Below, in pieces: positions 11,755 through 24,294 of a DNA stretch of 64,000 bases. The position numbers were made by a program, and so were the translations under genes. Position 1 is the stretch's first letter. Every line of letters begins with the position of its first letter. The notes below the pieces were generated by a model. It was not told the origin of the DNA. It ran no database searches and saw only the letters and a program-made list of their open reading frames with translations. Origin of the DNA: Lamellibrachia columna (Eukaryota > Annelida > Polychaeta > Sabellida > Siboglinidae); NCBI GenBank assembly GCA_963662155.1, contig OY759264.1:15879142-15943141 (forward strand). Reading direction: 5' to 3'.

Positions 11755-11886
11755 CACGTGCCTTGTCAACGGACTGGCATGCACCAACACGTGCCTTGTC
11801 AACGGACTGGCATGCACCAACACGTGCCTTGTCAACGGACTGGCATGCACCAACACGTGCCTTGTCAATGGACTGACATGCACCAA
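11755..11886 (+). repeat. 33-bp repeat expanding a Cys-rich CXC motif
   Basis: Four tandem 33-bp units (CACGTGCCTTGTCAACGGAC...). In the frame of the parent gene (11681 onward, APDAAYEPLSRKCLRS) they read TCLVNGLACTN repeated, preceded by SCTC and followed by MCKLQTCSNQKKEEQFAV. The parental C-terminus normally seems to have one such C-x-N-G-L-x-C-T segment, so the cysteine motif itself has been amplified in frame. Confidence 0.85.
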
Positions 11887-11950
11887 CATGTGCAAGCTAC
11901 AAACGTGCAGCAATCAGAAGAAAGAAGAACAGTTCGCAGTTGAATTAGGT

Positions 11951-12655
11951 GATTATGTTGATGGAGATGTTGATGATGATTGAAGTGATGAACAACAAGC
12001 CTATCATTCTGAGTTATATGTAAGTTGCTGTTGTCCGAGCTATGTTGATGGAGATGTTGATGATGATTGAACTGATGAACAACAAGCCTATCATTCTGAG
12101 TTATATGTAAGTTGCTGTTGTCCGAGCTATGTTGATGGAGATGTTGATGATGATTGAACTGATGAACAACAAGCCTATCATTCTGAGTTATATGTAAGTT
12201 GCTGTTGTCCGAGCTATGTTGATGGAGATGTTGATGATAATTGAACTGATGAACAACAAGCCTATCATTCTGAGTTATATGTAAGTTGCTGTTGTCCGAG
12301 CTATGTTGATGGAGATGTTGATGATGATTGAACTGATGAACAACAAGCCTATCATTCTGAGTTATATGTAAGTTGCTGTTGTCCAAGCTATGTTGATGGA
12401 GATGTTGATGATGATTGAACTGATGAACAACAAGCCTATCATTCTGAGTTATATGTAAGTTGCTGTTGTCCGAGCTATGTTGATGGAGATGTTGATGATG
12501 ATTGAACTGATGAACAACACGCCTATCATTCTGAGTTATATGTAAGTTGCTGTTGTCCGAGCTATGTTGATGGAGATGTTGATGATGATTGAACTGATGA
12601 ACAACAAGCCTATCATTCTGAGTTATATGTAAGTTGCTGTTGTCCGAACTATGTT
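11951..12655 (+). repeat. 87-bp minisatellite derived from the gene's C-terminus
   Basis: About eight copies with an exact 87-bp spacing (GCTATGTTGATGG at 12039, 12126, 12213, 12300, 12387, 12474, 12561). The unit is 29 codons and is in frame with the Cys-rich tail: VELGDYVDGDVDDD, stop at 11981-11983, then SDEQQAYHSELYVSCCCPSY and back to VDGDVDDD. The acidic end of the dead gene is thus the source of the array. The opposite strand is open as well, which is only a by-product. Confidence 0.93.
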
Positions 12656-12857
12656 ATGAAGAAATGTGATTGTTTAGTGGGGTCTGCGATATTCCATATG
12701 CAGTGTAAAGTTGGACTAAAGTGCTAGTTTACTTTTGGCGGGGACCATTCATTTACAGCTGCCGCAGGACGACACTATTTCACGTTCAACTGCAGAGTCG
12801 CCATTCACACGAAACGTGTCTACAAAAGTTAATACTAAATGGCTTAGTTAGAAGATT
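12656..12857. other. Unique spacer
   Basis: Short unique sequence between the 87-bp array and the TG microsatellite. No gene seen. Confidence 0.6.
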
Positions 12858-13215
<358 letters not shown>

Positions 13216-14440
13216 CAGCATCACTGTCAGTGTCAGTGTCAGCATCACTTTCAGTGACAGTGTCTGCAATAATGTCTTACTGAATACAGCGTGCGCGATG
13301 TTACTGTTTACTATTTTTAGTTTTAGGCAGTTTTATCTGGTGACTTTTCTCGCGCCGTGTCTGTTCTATCGTTCACCGTGCGCGACTTTCCACACAGCAT
13401 CATATTGGCGACGGTTTGATTTTTTTCCGTTGCCTTTAACCGCAAAAGAGACGCTTGCAGGAGACATTCTTCGTCCACTGTTGTTTATATACAGAAGTGT
13501 CTTTGCTATCTTCTTCAAAAAAGAATTCCATTTGGCCGCTTGTGTATTTAAAAAAACTGCGTCGCTACGTCAAAGAGCTCTTTGGTTCGTACTCAGCTGA
13601 TTACGTACTCAACACGTTTTACAATCTCTGTTGAGCACGAAAACTCAGCTAGCTAAGCATACAGTTTCAATCTTGAGCACAGACTTGAGCTTGAGTTTGA
13701 GTACGGTTGATATCCCCGGGCCCTGTTGTATCGTTTTTTAAATGACGTAACATTATTTTTTACTAATTACGTCACAATTACCCAGCGCGCACAAGCAGTA
13801 ACGCTAAACAACCGAGCTGCGTTGGGGGTATTCCGTGAACCTTCACGACCGATCTAGCTTCCTTGAGAACTAAGCGCCGTGAGTAGGATATATTTATCAA
13901 ATCATGACTAGTTGGTGTTCGTAAACTAAATTGCCTATACCTGCAGCACGTTGAGGCTAGGCGTAGGCGATGGAAACAAGTTGTCCCAAAATAGCGATAT
14001 AGAGATATTTGGAACAAGAAACTCAGTACTGGAATTTATATCCACTCAAATACGACTACTGCAAATACGTAATTATTACTTAACATATTAAGTAAGCTGT
14101 AATTTGTAAAGTGTGTTGTACAGGCCCCAAAACTTTGGATCTCGTGTTTGAAATGCATTATCGTATGATGACACGTATGTTATTAATAACGTCCCATGTT
14201 TGGCGTCACTAACAGCATCGAAAATGGTATCAGTCGGTTCATGGACGCAATAAATTTGGGTCATTTACCCGGCGTAGCTGCCTACCCAACTCTGGCCATA
14301 TATGAATGTCGCTGACATTGAAACGCTTCACATCATAACACAACAGTTCGGTGGATAGGTTAGCAATCAAATATACGTCATTGGCCTAGACATTGAGCTC
14401 ATATTTTCTTGCTGAAGTCACAACTACGGAAGTCAGAAAC
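13216..14440. other. No gene seen
   Basis: Begins with a short imperfect repeat of TCAGTGTCAG units. The rest is unique A+T-rich DNA. Frames that run out of the microsatellite into this region lack any recognisable domain. Confidence 0.6.
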
Positions 14441-15060
14441 AATGCTGCAACGAGGAGGTTTAACAATAACCGAGCTGGCGGAAGTTACCGGGCGAAGTCC
14501 TAAAATGCGGACGCAAAGTACTTGCGAAACCAATAGCAGACATCTTGACCAGTGCAGTGAATGAACAGCAAACATTCTTACAGCTTCACCCTTCTCCCTA
14601 AATCTTAAAAGCCAGTAGATGCAATGACCAGTCTAAGACCAACAGTGTTGCTTAATGTATTTGCAAGCAACATCGACGCTCTTCGTCTCTCAATGACTAA
14701 ATGGATGTCGACGCTGCTGCAGCAGTACGGACGATGAACTTGGCTATAGGTGGCTAGCCGTCAAAAGGCAATGTGTTCAATGTTCAGTGCAGATACGACA
14801 CGAATCGCGCGTTTGACACCATCAGACGATATAAATTAATGACAGTTCTTAAATGTTTCCTCGGCGAATCGGACCTACTAATCATCCGAATGCTGCTTGC
14901 TTATACAACGCTGGAATCAAGATTGCGACGAGGTCAATGCCCAACATTCACGGCCATAACATTCACGATCTATTTGGAAGCCGCCGTCCGTGACCTGAGA
15001 GCCAACCTGTTGCAACGTCCCCGATAATGCCACACTACACGTCATACGCCGTCGACGTAT
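14440..15060 (+). mobile_element. Decayed reverse transcriptase relic
   Basis: Fragments in mixed frames read KVLAKPIADIL, then DTNRAFDTIRRYKLMTVLKC, then FLGESDLLIIRMLLAYTTLE and FTIYLEAAVRDLRANL. The A-F-D-T-I-R-R and T-x-Y-L-E-A-A-x-R-D-L-R patterns are those of a retroelement reverse transcriptase palm. The G-x-x-Q-G-D segment between them appears deleted, and stops are frequent. Clade not resolved. Confidence 0.65.
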
Positions 15061-15848
<788 letters not shown>

Positions 15849-15898
15849 TAATGTTCACGTTACTAGCGCGAATAACAACCGACATATGATCCATACAG

Positions 15899-16147
15899 AC
15901 GCTGAGAAAGTCACCGGATCTGGCCATCGCGCCGGGTATTGTCTTAGCTGGTACTATCGCGGGGTTTGCCTACCTATTCTGGTCGATGATCAGAAAACCA
16001 GACGTGCGCATCAACCACTACGAGAAGGAACCAAGGTTCGAACGAGTCACACCTTCCTACAGAACGAAGGTGTTCTGGAAACAACATCCAGCTATTCCCG
16101 AGTTGGAAAAGTTGCGCAAGGAGATAGGAACATACAAGTATAAGTGA
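15899..16147 (+). CDS. B12D/NDUFA4-like small membrane protein, last exon
   Basis: Open frame of 82 codons from a CCATACAG acceptor to TGA at 16145-16147; there is no ATG until codon 30, so simple ORF finders miss it. It reads LRKSPDLAIAPGIVLAGTIA, GFAYLFWSMIRKPDVRINHY, EKEPRFERV and IPELEKLRKEIGTYKYK. One membrane helix is followed by a K-P-D-V-x-x-x segment, then E-P/F-E-x-V, and an E-L-x-x-L-R-K-E end. That is the layout of the NDUFA4 / NMES1 / B12D family of small mitochondrial inner-membrane proteins linked to cytochrome c oxidase. The frame is G+C-richer than its surroundings and intact. The 5' exon with the start codon was not found. An overlapping frame at 15886-16143 is a shadow. Confidence 0.6.
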   Translation, partial: TLRKSPDLAIAPGIVLAGTIAGFAYLFWSMIRKPDVRINHYEKEPRFERVTPSYRTKVFWKQHPAIPELEKLRKEIGTYKYK

Positions 16148-17250
16148 CGCGTCGGTGGCACAGCAATCAACGCATATGAATGTCATATTCGCCGGCCAAC
16201 AGGTTAACGAAACAAGAGAATAGCTCCTTCGTTACCGAAGTAAACACTGCAGCCTCTTTATGAGAAGTCGCTGCCACTTTCGAGTCACGGTTGTTGCAGT
16301 CCTAATTATACATTTCACAAATCCAGTCTCATAGGTGCCTTTGTCATCGGCCCGATATCGTCTTTCTATGCGCTGCAAACAGTGTTTCTGAACAAGTAGG
16401 CATTATTGTGAACTTCTAAATCACACAGACGACGGAAGCAATGACTTAACAGAGGCGTGTTTTATATTTACATCTATACATTGCTCCTAAAGCCTATGCT
16501 GTCACTCAATGATAGCCGCAGTCAACAATAGCTAAGTCTAGTATAGGACAGACCGTTGGGGGATGGGGAGACAGCGCGCGTTCTGTTAGCAAATTAACTT
16601 CATAGCGATTCTGGTTGCGACGATTATCAATGCGGAGCGACACAATAAAAAATGCATATATCAAGACGCATATTACTGGTTGTTTATTATGGATATGTTA
16701 GGAACACCTTTTACATTTTTCGTCATGCACAGAATATTTGAATTGTCAACAGTGCGACATGGATCAGCTATTCTGTTATCTTCAGTTGCTAGCGAGATTA
16801 CGTCATGACCACACGTTAATGTATTCATGATGATGTGTGACTTTCAAGTACCACGCTAGACACTCTTATACGAAGTTTGATTATAACATTCAAAAGCATA
16901 AACTGTCCCCATGCGTTTATCAAAGCCACGTGCAGTACCATTAGCTAAGTAATAATATATCGGATAATGTTTTATTTGATCCGCTTTTGTCACTTAGTTC
17001 AAATTACCGTCAATCGATTCGGAAATTATATATTTCAGTTTTAAACATATTTTGCAACTTTTGACATACCTCATGCAATGTGGAAATATTTTCTTGAACA
17101 ATTTGGTAACATGAATCAGAACAGGTTGGATCTAACGCTTATCCCATGGAAATAGGTGTGTGTTTAGATGAGGTGGCACAGTGTTAATATGTAAGACCGT
17201 CCCCACCTGATGCCGTTCAAAACGTAGGTGATTTGATTCAGTCCCAGTTG
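16148..17250. other. No gene seen
   Basis: Includes the presumed 3' untranslated region of the B12D-like gene (an AATAAAAAATGC signal lies near 16645). About 17225-17285 resembles the tail of the local SINE family (CAGTTCATCCAGCTGTATAA), so a SINE stub may be present. Confidence 0.55.
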
Positions 17251-17256
17251 CTTCAG

Positions 17257-18280
17257 TTCATCCAGCTGTATAAATTAATACTTGGCAATAGACAAATGAG
17301 TGATTCCCGTGATATAGCAACAGCTTTAGAGCAACAGTGGCGGCGTCGACTCTACCTCCGCCGCCATCTTGTTTCCTGACAGAAACAGTAAGTACCTCGT
17401 CACCCCTTCCACAACCGCGTAGAAGGTTCTCTCCCGATAGAAGGCCGGTATGAGTGCGTTGGGGAGAAGGGCGTCGGCACTGGTAGATGCAAATAACTCC
17501 TGCAGTTGTACAATGCAGGTGTCTAGGATCGGATTGAACAAAACACGCCTGTAGCACACCATAACAGAGTCGGCAGAAAAGTTGGGACGATGTCTTTGCC
17601 TATTTGTTTGCTATGTGGATTGGCCTGCCATCGACCTCCTCAGCATAGACAAACAGTCTGTCAAACATCATGCTACCGCTGCGAAAGTTCTGCAACACGT
17701 CAACGCAGTCTCGCACTGATTGCTCGCAGACTGTCTTGAGACACACCCTGAAGTTTGACACATACAGGCTTCGTGACTTCGAGAACTGAACCTCTGCGGA
17801 GAACAGTAAACTGGGGTCCATGCAACGGAGATACATTGATGCTTTGTCAGAAGTAACACCCAACCATTCCGAAATGTTCTCCAGTGACTCGAAAAACGCA
17901 GTGTAGAGTTCGATGAACACTAGAGTTGCAGCCTGCTTTCTACCCAACCTGTGTCGAAGTATATCATCATAGCAAACAATCATGAATTGCAAACGGGCAC
18001 GTAGATGTATAAATGACCTGACTACCAGTCTCTATCGTGTTGCCTGGAAGCGACAAAGTCCAAAATATCAAGCGCTCGCGATCGGTCAACGTACTATTGC
18101 CAACAGTATGACCGATATCCACTGACAAAGCAGAACAAGGACCAGTAACATCTGCTTCAGGACGGGCCTCGGAGTAGGGCGCTTAGGTTGAGGTGCCCCA
18201 GAGAAGTCTGATATTCTTTTCAAGGTTGCACCTTCAGTGGTGACTCTAACGGTGAGAAGAACAAAGTCACGCACGAATGG
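17257..18280 (-). pseudogene. Unidentified broken reading frame
   Basis: Three minus-strand blocks of protein-like composition lie end to end in different frames. The first is TEGATLKRISDFSGAPQPKR, continuing as ADVTGPCSALSVDIGHTVG and LTDRERLIFWTLSLPGNTIE (about 18260-17960). The second is RARLQFMIVCYDDILRHRLG to EEVDGRPIHIANK (about 18010-17600). The third is FSADSVMVCYRRVLFNPILD to VVEGVTRYLLFLSGNK (about 17600-17330). Together they look like one gene of 300 or more codons with at least two frameshifts. I do not recognise the family. Even codon composition and lack of splice signals at the breaks suggest an inserted intronless gene that has decayed. A large DNA virus or transposon origin is possible but unsupported. 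Confidence 0.45.
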
Positions 18281-18352
18281 CGCTAGCTTTGGCCTAGTCT
18301 GTAGAATAAAGAATACACATGCTTACGCAAGTTTTTTAACTTGCTTAAAGAG

Positions 18353-18628
18353 TTAACGCGCAGCAGAGACGGATTTATGGGGCTTTCGACTGTGTGCTGG
18401 AACTTCTTTGTCTACGTCTTGAAATCTGAAAACAGAGTCAACTCGTTTTTTTAAGTAATAACTATAATCCTTACTGCCATCATATTGAATCCCCTGTGCA
18501 ATAGTTTGACCTATACTTGTAAAATATTTATTGAATTTATTTGCAATACCCGCTTTGTCTGTTATATTAATGCCATTTCCTTTAAAATAAAATATTTTGT
18601 TTGCTTTATTTTTAGAAAGAATTTTCAT
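18353..18628 (-). mobile_element. CR1/Jockey-type LINE fragment (linker before RT)
   Basis: Minus-strand frame with ANKIFYFKGNGINITDKAGI, ANKFNKYFTSIGQTIAQGI and YSYYLKKRVDSVFRFQDVD. The I-T-D-x-x-x-I-A-N-x-F-N-x-Y-F-T-x-I-G pattern is the segment just upstream of the RT domain in CR1/Jockey-like non-LTR retrotransposons. The RT itself is absent, so this is a short internal fragment. Confidence 0.8.
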
Positions 18629-18639
18629 TTATGATATTC

Positions 18640-21460
18640 CAAGTATTTCTAATGTAATTTTTTAACGTATAAATCATAACTCAAAATAAATCAACTTCGT
18701 CAAGCTTCTCTAACAATTCTCAAAGCTTGAAAATGTCCACATGAGATTTTGAGCCCACATCTGAGTGGAGAAGTGCCAGTCGTAACCAGATGAAGATCGA
18801 GAATAGCTCATTTTCAGGCGACAATTTTGTTCTGCATCCACCCTCCTTTTGTTGCAACGTTTCCTTGTTTTTGTCATCGTGGTTCCAATAATTTAGGGCA
18901 CTTGTTAGCACCCGAACAAGAAACTTCCACAAATACATAAACCTGCCAAATGTGAAGCCAGTAGAAACAGGTACTCGTTGTCATAATTTTTGATGACTTC
19001 AACGCCAAATGGTTTGGTATAAGGTGTGCGGAAGTGTTCCAAATCTTCATCTTTTTGTAACCGATTGTCCATACACGAACCTTGTGTAGTGATTGTGTTG
19101 TCGAGAGCAAATTGTTCTCTGTCTGCAATAATTTAAACTGTTTTTTATTCAGCAGAGTATTTTCTACACTTGTGCTGCTCTACACTCACAGCCACAGGAT
19201 CCAAATCGATGCACATTATATCTGTCTATGTGCATTTAAGTTGGATGTTCAATATCAAGCTCAGTCATGTCGGATGTCAACTCTAGTAGTGATTCTGCAG
19301 CTTAGCCAGTGTATAACTTGAGTTATTTTCTAATGTTTGCAGAAGGTCTTGAAGTGGGTAACTTTTTTCAACGTTTAGCCTGGAAAAACAAAACAATATA
19401 TATTCAGAAAGACAAACCTGGTCAATATTATTCAACAATTATTATGAGGTCATATGAATTATGAGAATAATGTTCATTGACTGATTATTTCCAAGACTGA
19501 AGTCTAGATATGGGGTATGCCTCTTCTCAAAGACGGGGCAATTTTGCATGCATATCTGACAAGTGAAGAAGTGGAAATAGGCATGTTCAAGGAATCGAAG
19601 GTTTCATTTAGGACACTATCTGAAAGAACACGTACATTTGTAGTGTCCACTTAGTATGAAAAGGTCCAACAGAAGACCATCTTGATTCAGTTCCAGTTAA
19701 CTACACAGTCAAACAGATGAGGCATTACATTAGCTCACATTAAAGTGTGTATGTGTTACTAGACGGCCTGACATAGGCCTAGGCATAGCCCAAGACTAGG
19801 TCTAGTATGTTGCTAGCTTTGGCGCAATCTGTCTTACCAGCTCTTAAATTATTAATATGTGTGTATTTTTAACATTACTACTTATATTGACAATATAGCT
19901 CAGCGCCCCTAGGCTCTTTAATGGTTAGGTGTTCGCAACCATGAGACCATTGAGGGGTTACGGACAGCGCTGCTCGGCGAAAAATTGCAACAAGGCATAA
20001 TAAATTGCAAAAATGCGGCACGATGTCGTTTTATCAGTTTCCCGTGAATGAAGAAAGGTAGTATTTAAAATGAGGAATATGTGCAACATTAGTCAAATCA
20101 TAGTGAGTTTTGTGTTGATGCACTAAAATGTACAACTAATTTGTCAAATATATTAATAAAAAAATTAAGTTCTTCACTATACTATATGATCATTGGTGAT
20201 ATATTATTGACTGAATACTGAATACTGAATAACTGTTTTGTACTGAAATGTATTTTGTATAAAACATTAAGACCACATACCTGCTTTACATTATTTATGG
20301 GGTACACACATTCTCATTTCTTTTTATGGTATGTTAATTAAAATAATTGGAAAAATGTAACTATATATTGCATGACAACAACTAAATGTTTTGATGGACA
20401 CCCTGTATTCCTGATAAAATACAATTTATCTACCATATATGGTAAATAAATAAAAACATTCCACAGGTTAAATCAAACAGCAAGCCGTACAGATAATAAA
20501 TATTATTGCATTGTACGTTGTCAGTGACACATAGTATACCGTTGATTATCATAATGTTAGGTATCAACCAATTCCGTGGTAACCTGGAGTAATTTTTCAA
20601 CTTTGTTTATGCTGAACTAGCAACTATAATTGTTCATTTAGTGTAAAGGTCTTACACTTATACCTTTTGTAATAAGCACTATATCATCGTAAATGACAAG
20701 GTGAACACAGTTAGTCTTTATGTAACTCAACTATGCTCTCTATGGCTAGAGTGAAGACGCGCGTGTACAGTTAATAACATTCTAATAAGTACCAAATAGT
20801 TTATATACAATGTAAATGAAGTTTCTTCGTGGATTTCGTAAATAATGCTGACATTCAGATTTAAACAAGCTATTCCTATATGTTATATAATACATTAATT
20901 TTATAATGTGTTCTAAATAATCGATGCGTACGTAATGAAAGAGTTTTCTTCAGAATAAACAGTCGTAGGGCCCTATTGCATAAAAGGCAATGGGCGAATG
21001 TTTACGCGAAGGACCATTAAAAACCTAGGCGGCGCTGGACCGAGCGAAGTAAAGCCTCTTATATTCCATGCTCTTTGGGCCAATGCTGACAAGTGCACTC
21101 AATAGCGTTGTTCAAAAGCTAAATGCGCGTTGATCCATAGCGAATATAATGATAAGTGGCGCGTATATGTGCCAACACCACTCGCTCGAGCTCTACAATT
21201 GTAATAGCGCGAACGGTTTAATTGGAAGGCGTACAATTCCGCCGTCTTAATAAAGTCAGACTTTGACCTGAATAACGTGTGGCCGTGCGATTTTGGGACT
21301 ATCAAGACACGACACGTTTGTAGCGCTAACTACTGTCATGTGATTTCATGAAAGGAGTGGTAGGCACGGCTACAGTTAGAATGTGCAAAGGCAATTTGAT
21401 TATTTTATTAGCAAAATAAACAAATCGTAAAATGCACAAGGCGCCGCTCCGACATTTATT
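18640..21460. other. No gene seen
   Basis: Nearly 3 kb of A+T-rich sequence with only short frames. No recognisable domain, splice-bounded exon or element was found on either strand. Confidence 0.55.
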
Positions 21461-21464
21461 CAGA

Positions 21465-22345
21465 ACTAGCCGAGTAACCCGGCGTTACACGGGACAAAAG
21501 GGCAACCACTTCAGGAGCTTATGAGTTCGTGCAATACGCGGTCAAATGTTGGTATTCATGCAACAACAATCGTGTCCAACTGCCGGTTTCACGAAGCGTT
21601 CGTGTGTGGATGTTTCATGTAGATTACGTAACTGGCAACACTCATAGAAAACACGCATGACGTTGCTAACAAGTGTACGTACTAAAACTGTTCTCAGGTA
21701 TTTTCCACTGATCTACATTATTATATAGGTCAGTGGTCTTTTCTAGTTATATTTAAAGTTGTGCATAACAATGTTGCTACAATATAACGAGTCTTTCCCA
21801 AAGCGGTGTCTCCCTAGGTAGATAAAATGTTACAATAATGTAGCTAATGTTTGTTTCGCTATGTTTAGACGCTTTCTATCCATAAACATCTGTATGAAGA
21901 CGCTCATAATATGTATGCAGTTGTACACTCCGATACTCATTATTGACTACGTTGCTTGGTTTGTGGTTTCACAACAGTGTTATATAAGAGCATCTAACAC
22001 ATACGACAAACGTCTGAACTCGCGATTAACAAAATGTTTACAAACTCTAACGACTTGAAAAGTATTAAAACTGCCAGCTGCAAATGTGTAGGCATAAATT
22101 ATTATCTTTACGATGACATAGAAAACAAAATAATTCCACGGTTGTAACTTCCGCTGCAGCCTTTAAGAATTTTTTTTTACAACACACCCCTCCCCCGGAC
22201 CCCCGTAGGGATGGTTCCACATCCGACCCCCCTATGTCCGTCAGAAGTGTCGTCCGGATCGGCACACAAATGCAGCCGTGCATAAAACACAACGTACAAA
22301 CAAACAGACGGACAGACGGACAGACAGACAGACAGACAGACGTAT
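21465..22345. repeat. Possible dispersed repeat ending in a GACA microsatellite
   Basis: Begins with ACTAGCCGAGTAACCCGGCG, a head I associate with interspersed repeats in invertebrates. It ends with a C-rich stretch (CCCCTCCCCCGGACCCCCG), GGCACACAAATGCAGCCGTG and a GACAGACAGACA run at 22305-22342. No copy is present elsewhere in this window, so the extent is a guess. Confidence 0.35.
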
Positions 22346-22754
22346 AGAAGAAACTGTATAGTGTATTATGCAAATATAAAAAAAATCGTGATATATGATA
22401 ACAAACAGTTGTATTAGTAGTTTGGAATGCAATAACATATAATGCAATTGGCTACTCTTCAATACAAGGTAATTATATTAGTGGCAAAGAAGCCCCAAGC
22501 GATTTGACATTTCTTTCGGCAAAGTCCGTACGGAGTCGGCGTGTGACGTCAGTCTGGCCAATCGAACATCAACAAACATGCCATAGCAACGGAGAACATT
22601 TGCGTACGTTAAAAGCTTATATGTAGCAGTGGGACAAAAAACAAGTTTCATTATTTGAAACATTTAAAACACTGCAACATATATAGATTTTAAATAATAG
22701 CTTGCGTAGTCGGAGAGGTACTTTTGCACTGTATGTAGGTAAAGTCATTCCCCA
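22346..22754. other. No gene seen
   Basis: A+T-rich spacer without recognisable features. Confidence 0.55.
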
Positions 22755-23050
22755 GGCATTACGCCTTAGGAAGCCATGAAGGCTTATAATGGCCAGTGCT
22801 TAAACCTGGTTTCTATAGTGCGAAGCAACTTAGAGTGCAGTTATACTGACTCTCCTGGACGGGACACTAGTCCATCGCAGGTACCTTCCAAACAGTGTTT
22901 CTACTCATTTGCAGCTGAGTAGACTGAGGCACAGTAGGGTAAACGAAATTGCCTAAGCTTCGAAAATGTGGGTCTTGAACTCACAACCCATGAATTTAGA
23001 GTCCAACACGTTAACCACTAGGCCACGGCTGCCCCCACGGCTGCCCCCCT
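22755..23050 (-). mobile_element. tRNA-derived SINE
   Basis: On the minus strand the head GTGGCCTAGTGGTTAACGTG has an A-box pattern, and TTGTGAGTTCAAGACCCAC has a B-box pattern (GTTCAAGAC). The body contains CAGTCTACTCAGCTGCAAAT and GATGGACTAGTGTCCCGTCC, which I recall from a SINE family widespread in molluscs and other marine invertebrates. The head edge carries a duplicated CGGCTGCCCCC. Confidence 0.75.
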
Positions 23051-23724
23051 TTTTGCACTGTGCTACGACAACATTGTGAAGGGCAAGCGAATGCAAAGGC
23101 GAGACAGCTCTACTCAAAAGCTAGATTGACACATTTGTGAAAATTTGCATATATCAACATATTTCGGCGGTAAAATCATACAGTGTCCACGTATTTCCCC
23201 ACATGTTCCAATATTCCTAATCAAACCACCGAATAACGCAAAGACGAAGTAGGCCGCTGGCCCAACTTCCAATCCTAGGCTAGCACTACGCTAGACTCGA
23301 CGAATGTGTCTGCTTGTACAAAACTAAACACGGAATTTAAAAACAGTTTCATTAATAAATACGCATGGTACTACCAAAACAACACTATTGTAAATACATA
23401 TAAAACTGGTTTGATACAACTGGTTGTCGCTACTAACTTCATTTTTGTGACTGTGACCACGCTGTTGACTCGTACATGTACGGAATGACTTGAATCGATA
23501 AGTTTATGTCAGTTGCACCGTCAGAATCTCCGTCGCTCAACATTTTGCGTGATCTAAATCTTGCTAAAAGTTAAGTGCCTATGAACCGACGTAGGCGAAG
23601 TTGGTTTGTTTCACCAAAATGATGTCACGCGGCCTGACATCTACCGACAAAAATCTACACACTGGTTTCGGAATGCGCCTTCGGGAATTTAGGTATATCC
23701 CCCGTTTTATGACCAAATTAATGT
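23051..23724. other. No gene seen
   Basis: Unique sequence. About 23580-23720 may be a more diverged part of repeat R2, which is clear only from 23725. Confidence 0.5.
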
Positions 23725-23945
23725 AACGGTCTATGACAAGGCATCTCGCTGAATCGGTCAATGTACGCTGGTCAGCAAGTAAAAAAAATCACTCGCAGTA
23801 ACTATGCTTGACTCCAAGATGACATTCACTGGACGAGGACAGAGAGGCAACATTTACAGATATGTGGTCGGAGAGGCCCGTCCTGTATGAGAATGTTTCA
23901 AAAGGATATTCGCATCGAAAAACCACTCGCCACACTGAAGACCGT
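23725..23945. repeat. Dispersed repeat R2, copy 1
   Basis: Shares with 41568-41832 the strings GAATCGGTCAATGTACGCTG, GTCAGCAAGTA, ACATTTACA, TATGAGAATGTTTC and AAAGGATATTC in the same order and strand. No conserved open frame. Class unknown. Confidence 0.85.
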
Positions 23946-24294
23946 AAGAACTAACTATGCCGCTAAACACCGAAATAGGGAGTCATGGACCATATTGGTT
24001 TTTCCATAGAAATATGGACGAACCAGTGCCTAAAAATAAAATTTATACATACAAATTGTATCATAATACTTAATACATCAGGCTATTATAGTTGCTAACT
24101 TTAAATTGGAGTTAACATGTGAAATATATTTCTAAATTCATAAAAAAAACAATAGTACTTTCCTGAACTAATTATGGTGAAATGTAAAAATGTTAAGTGT
24201 TCCATGTACAAATCAGATAACTTTCATTTTACATATCCAAGGTGTGTTTAGTTTACCTGGTAGAGGCTTTCATCAACGTGTCACGTTGATTTCA

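Larger units (their letters stand above)
8100..11983 (+). pseudogene. Decayed copy of a large multicopy invertebrate protein with PIN-like region and CXC tail
   Basis: A series of plus-strand blocks in changing frames reads, in order: KCISCQKPDTFLKGQKTREAL (zinc-binding CxxC), VAAEGHYHRSCYRSYTR, PPKHIFLPFAIKSLTWNVEL then IRTLDRLGHSVSYSQLEEID, VWDNIGRLEETISGEGTSHR, FHTICTLLAIVGKRFQNAG, FMQGGFSVKLG, VLAHPLGPLPCALANA, RCNRGSSTAIQISNIAG, TKNRTRFIDFRKLANSFGD and LHAFTGCGNVSALTGR, then a Cys-rich tail. I recognise this order from large unnamed proteins found in many copies in corals, molluscs and lancelets (memory, not a search). Frameshifts, in-frame stops and a 34-bp internal duplication show the copy is dead. 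The many copies suggest a transposon-linked gene, but no transposase or RT is visible. Confidence 0.7.

Noticed and set aside
11865..12386. Minus-strand 173-codon frame with repeated NSNLHITQNDRLVVHQFN
   Set aside because: Antisense of the 87-bp minisatellite; period divisible by 3.
15886..16143. 85-codon plus-strand frame
   Set aside because: Overlaps the B12D-like exon in another frame and has no protein-like pattern, whereas the other frame has a membrane helix and family motifs.
17257..18280. Assignment to a specific viral or transposon protein
   Set aside because: No motif that I can name; composition alone is not enough.
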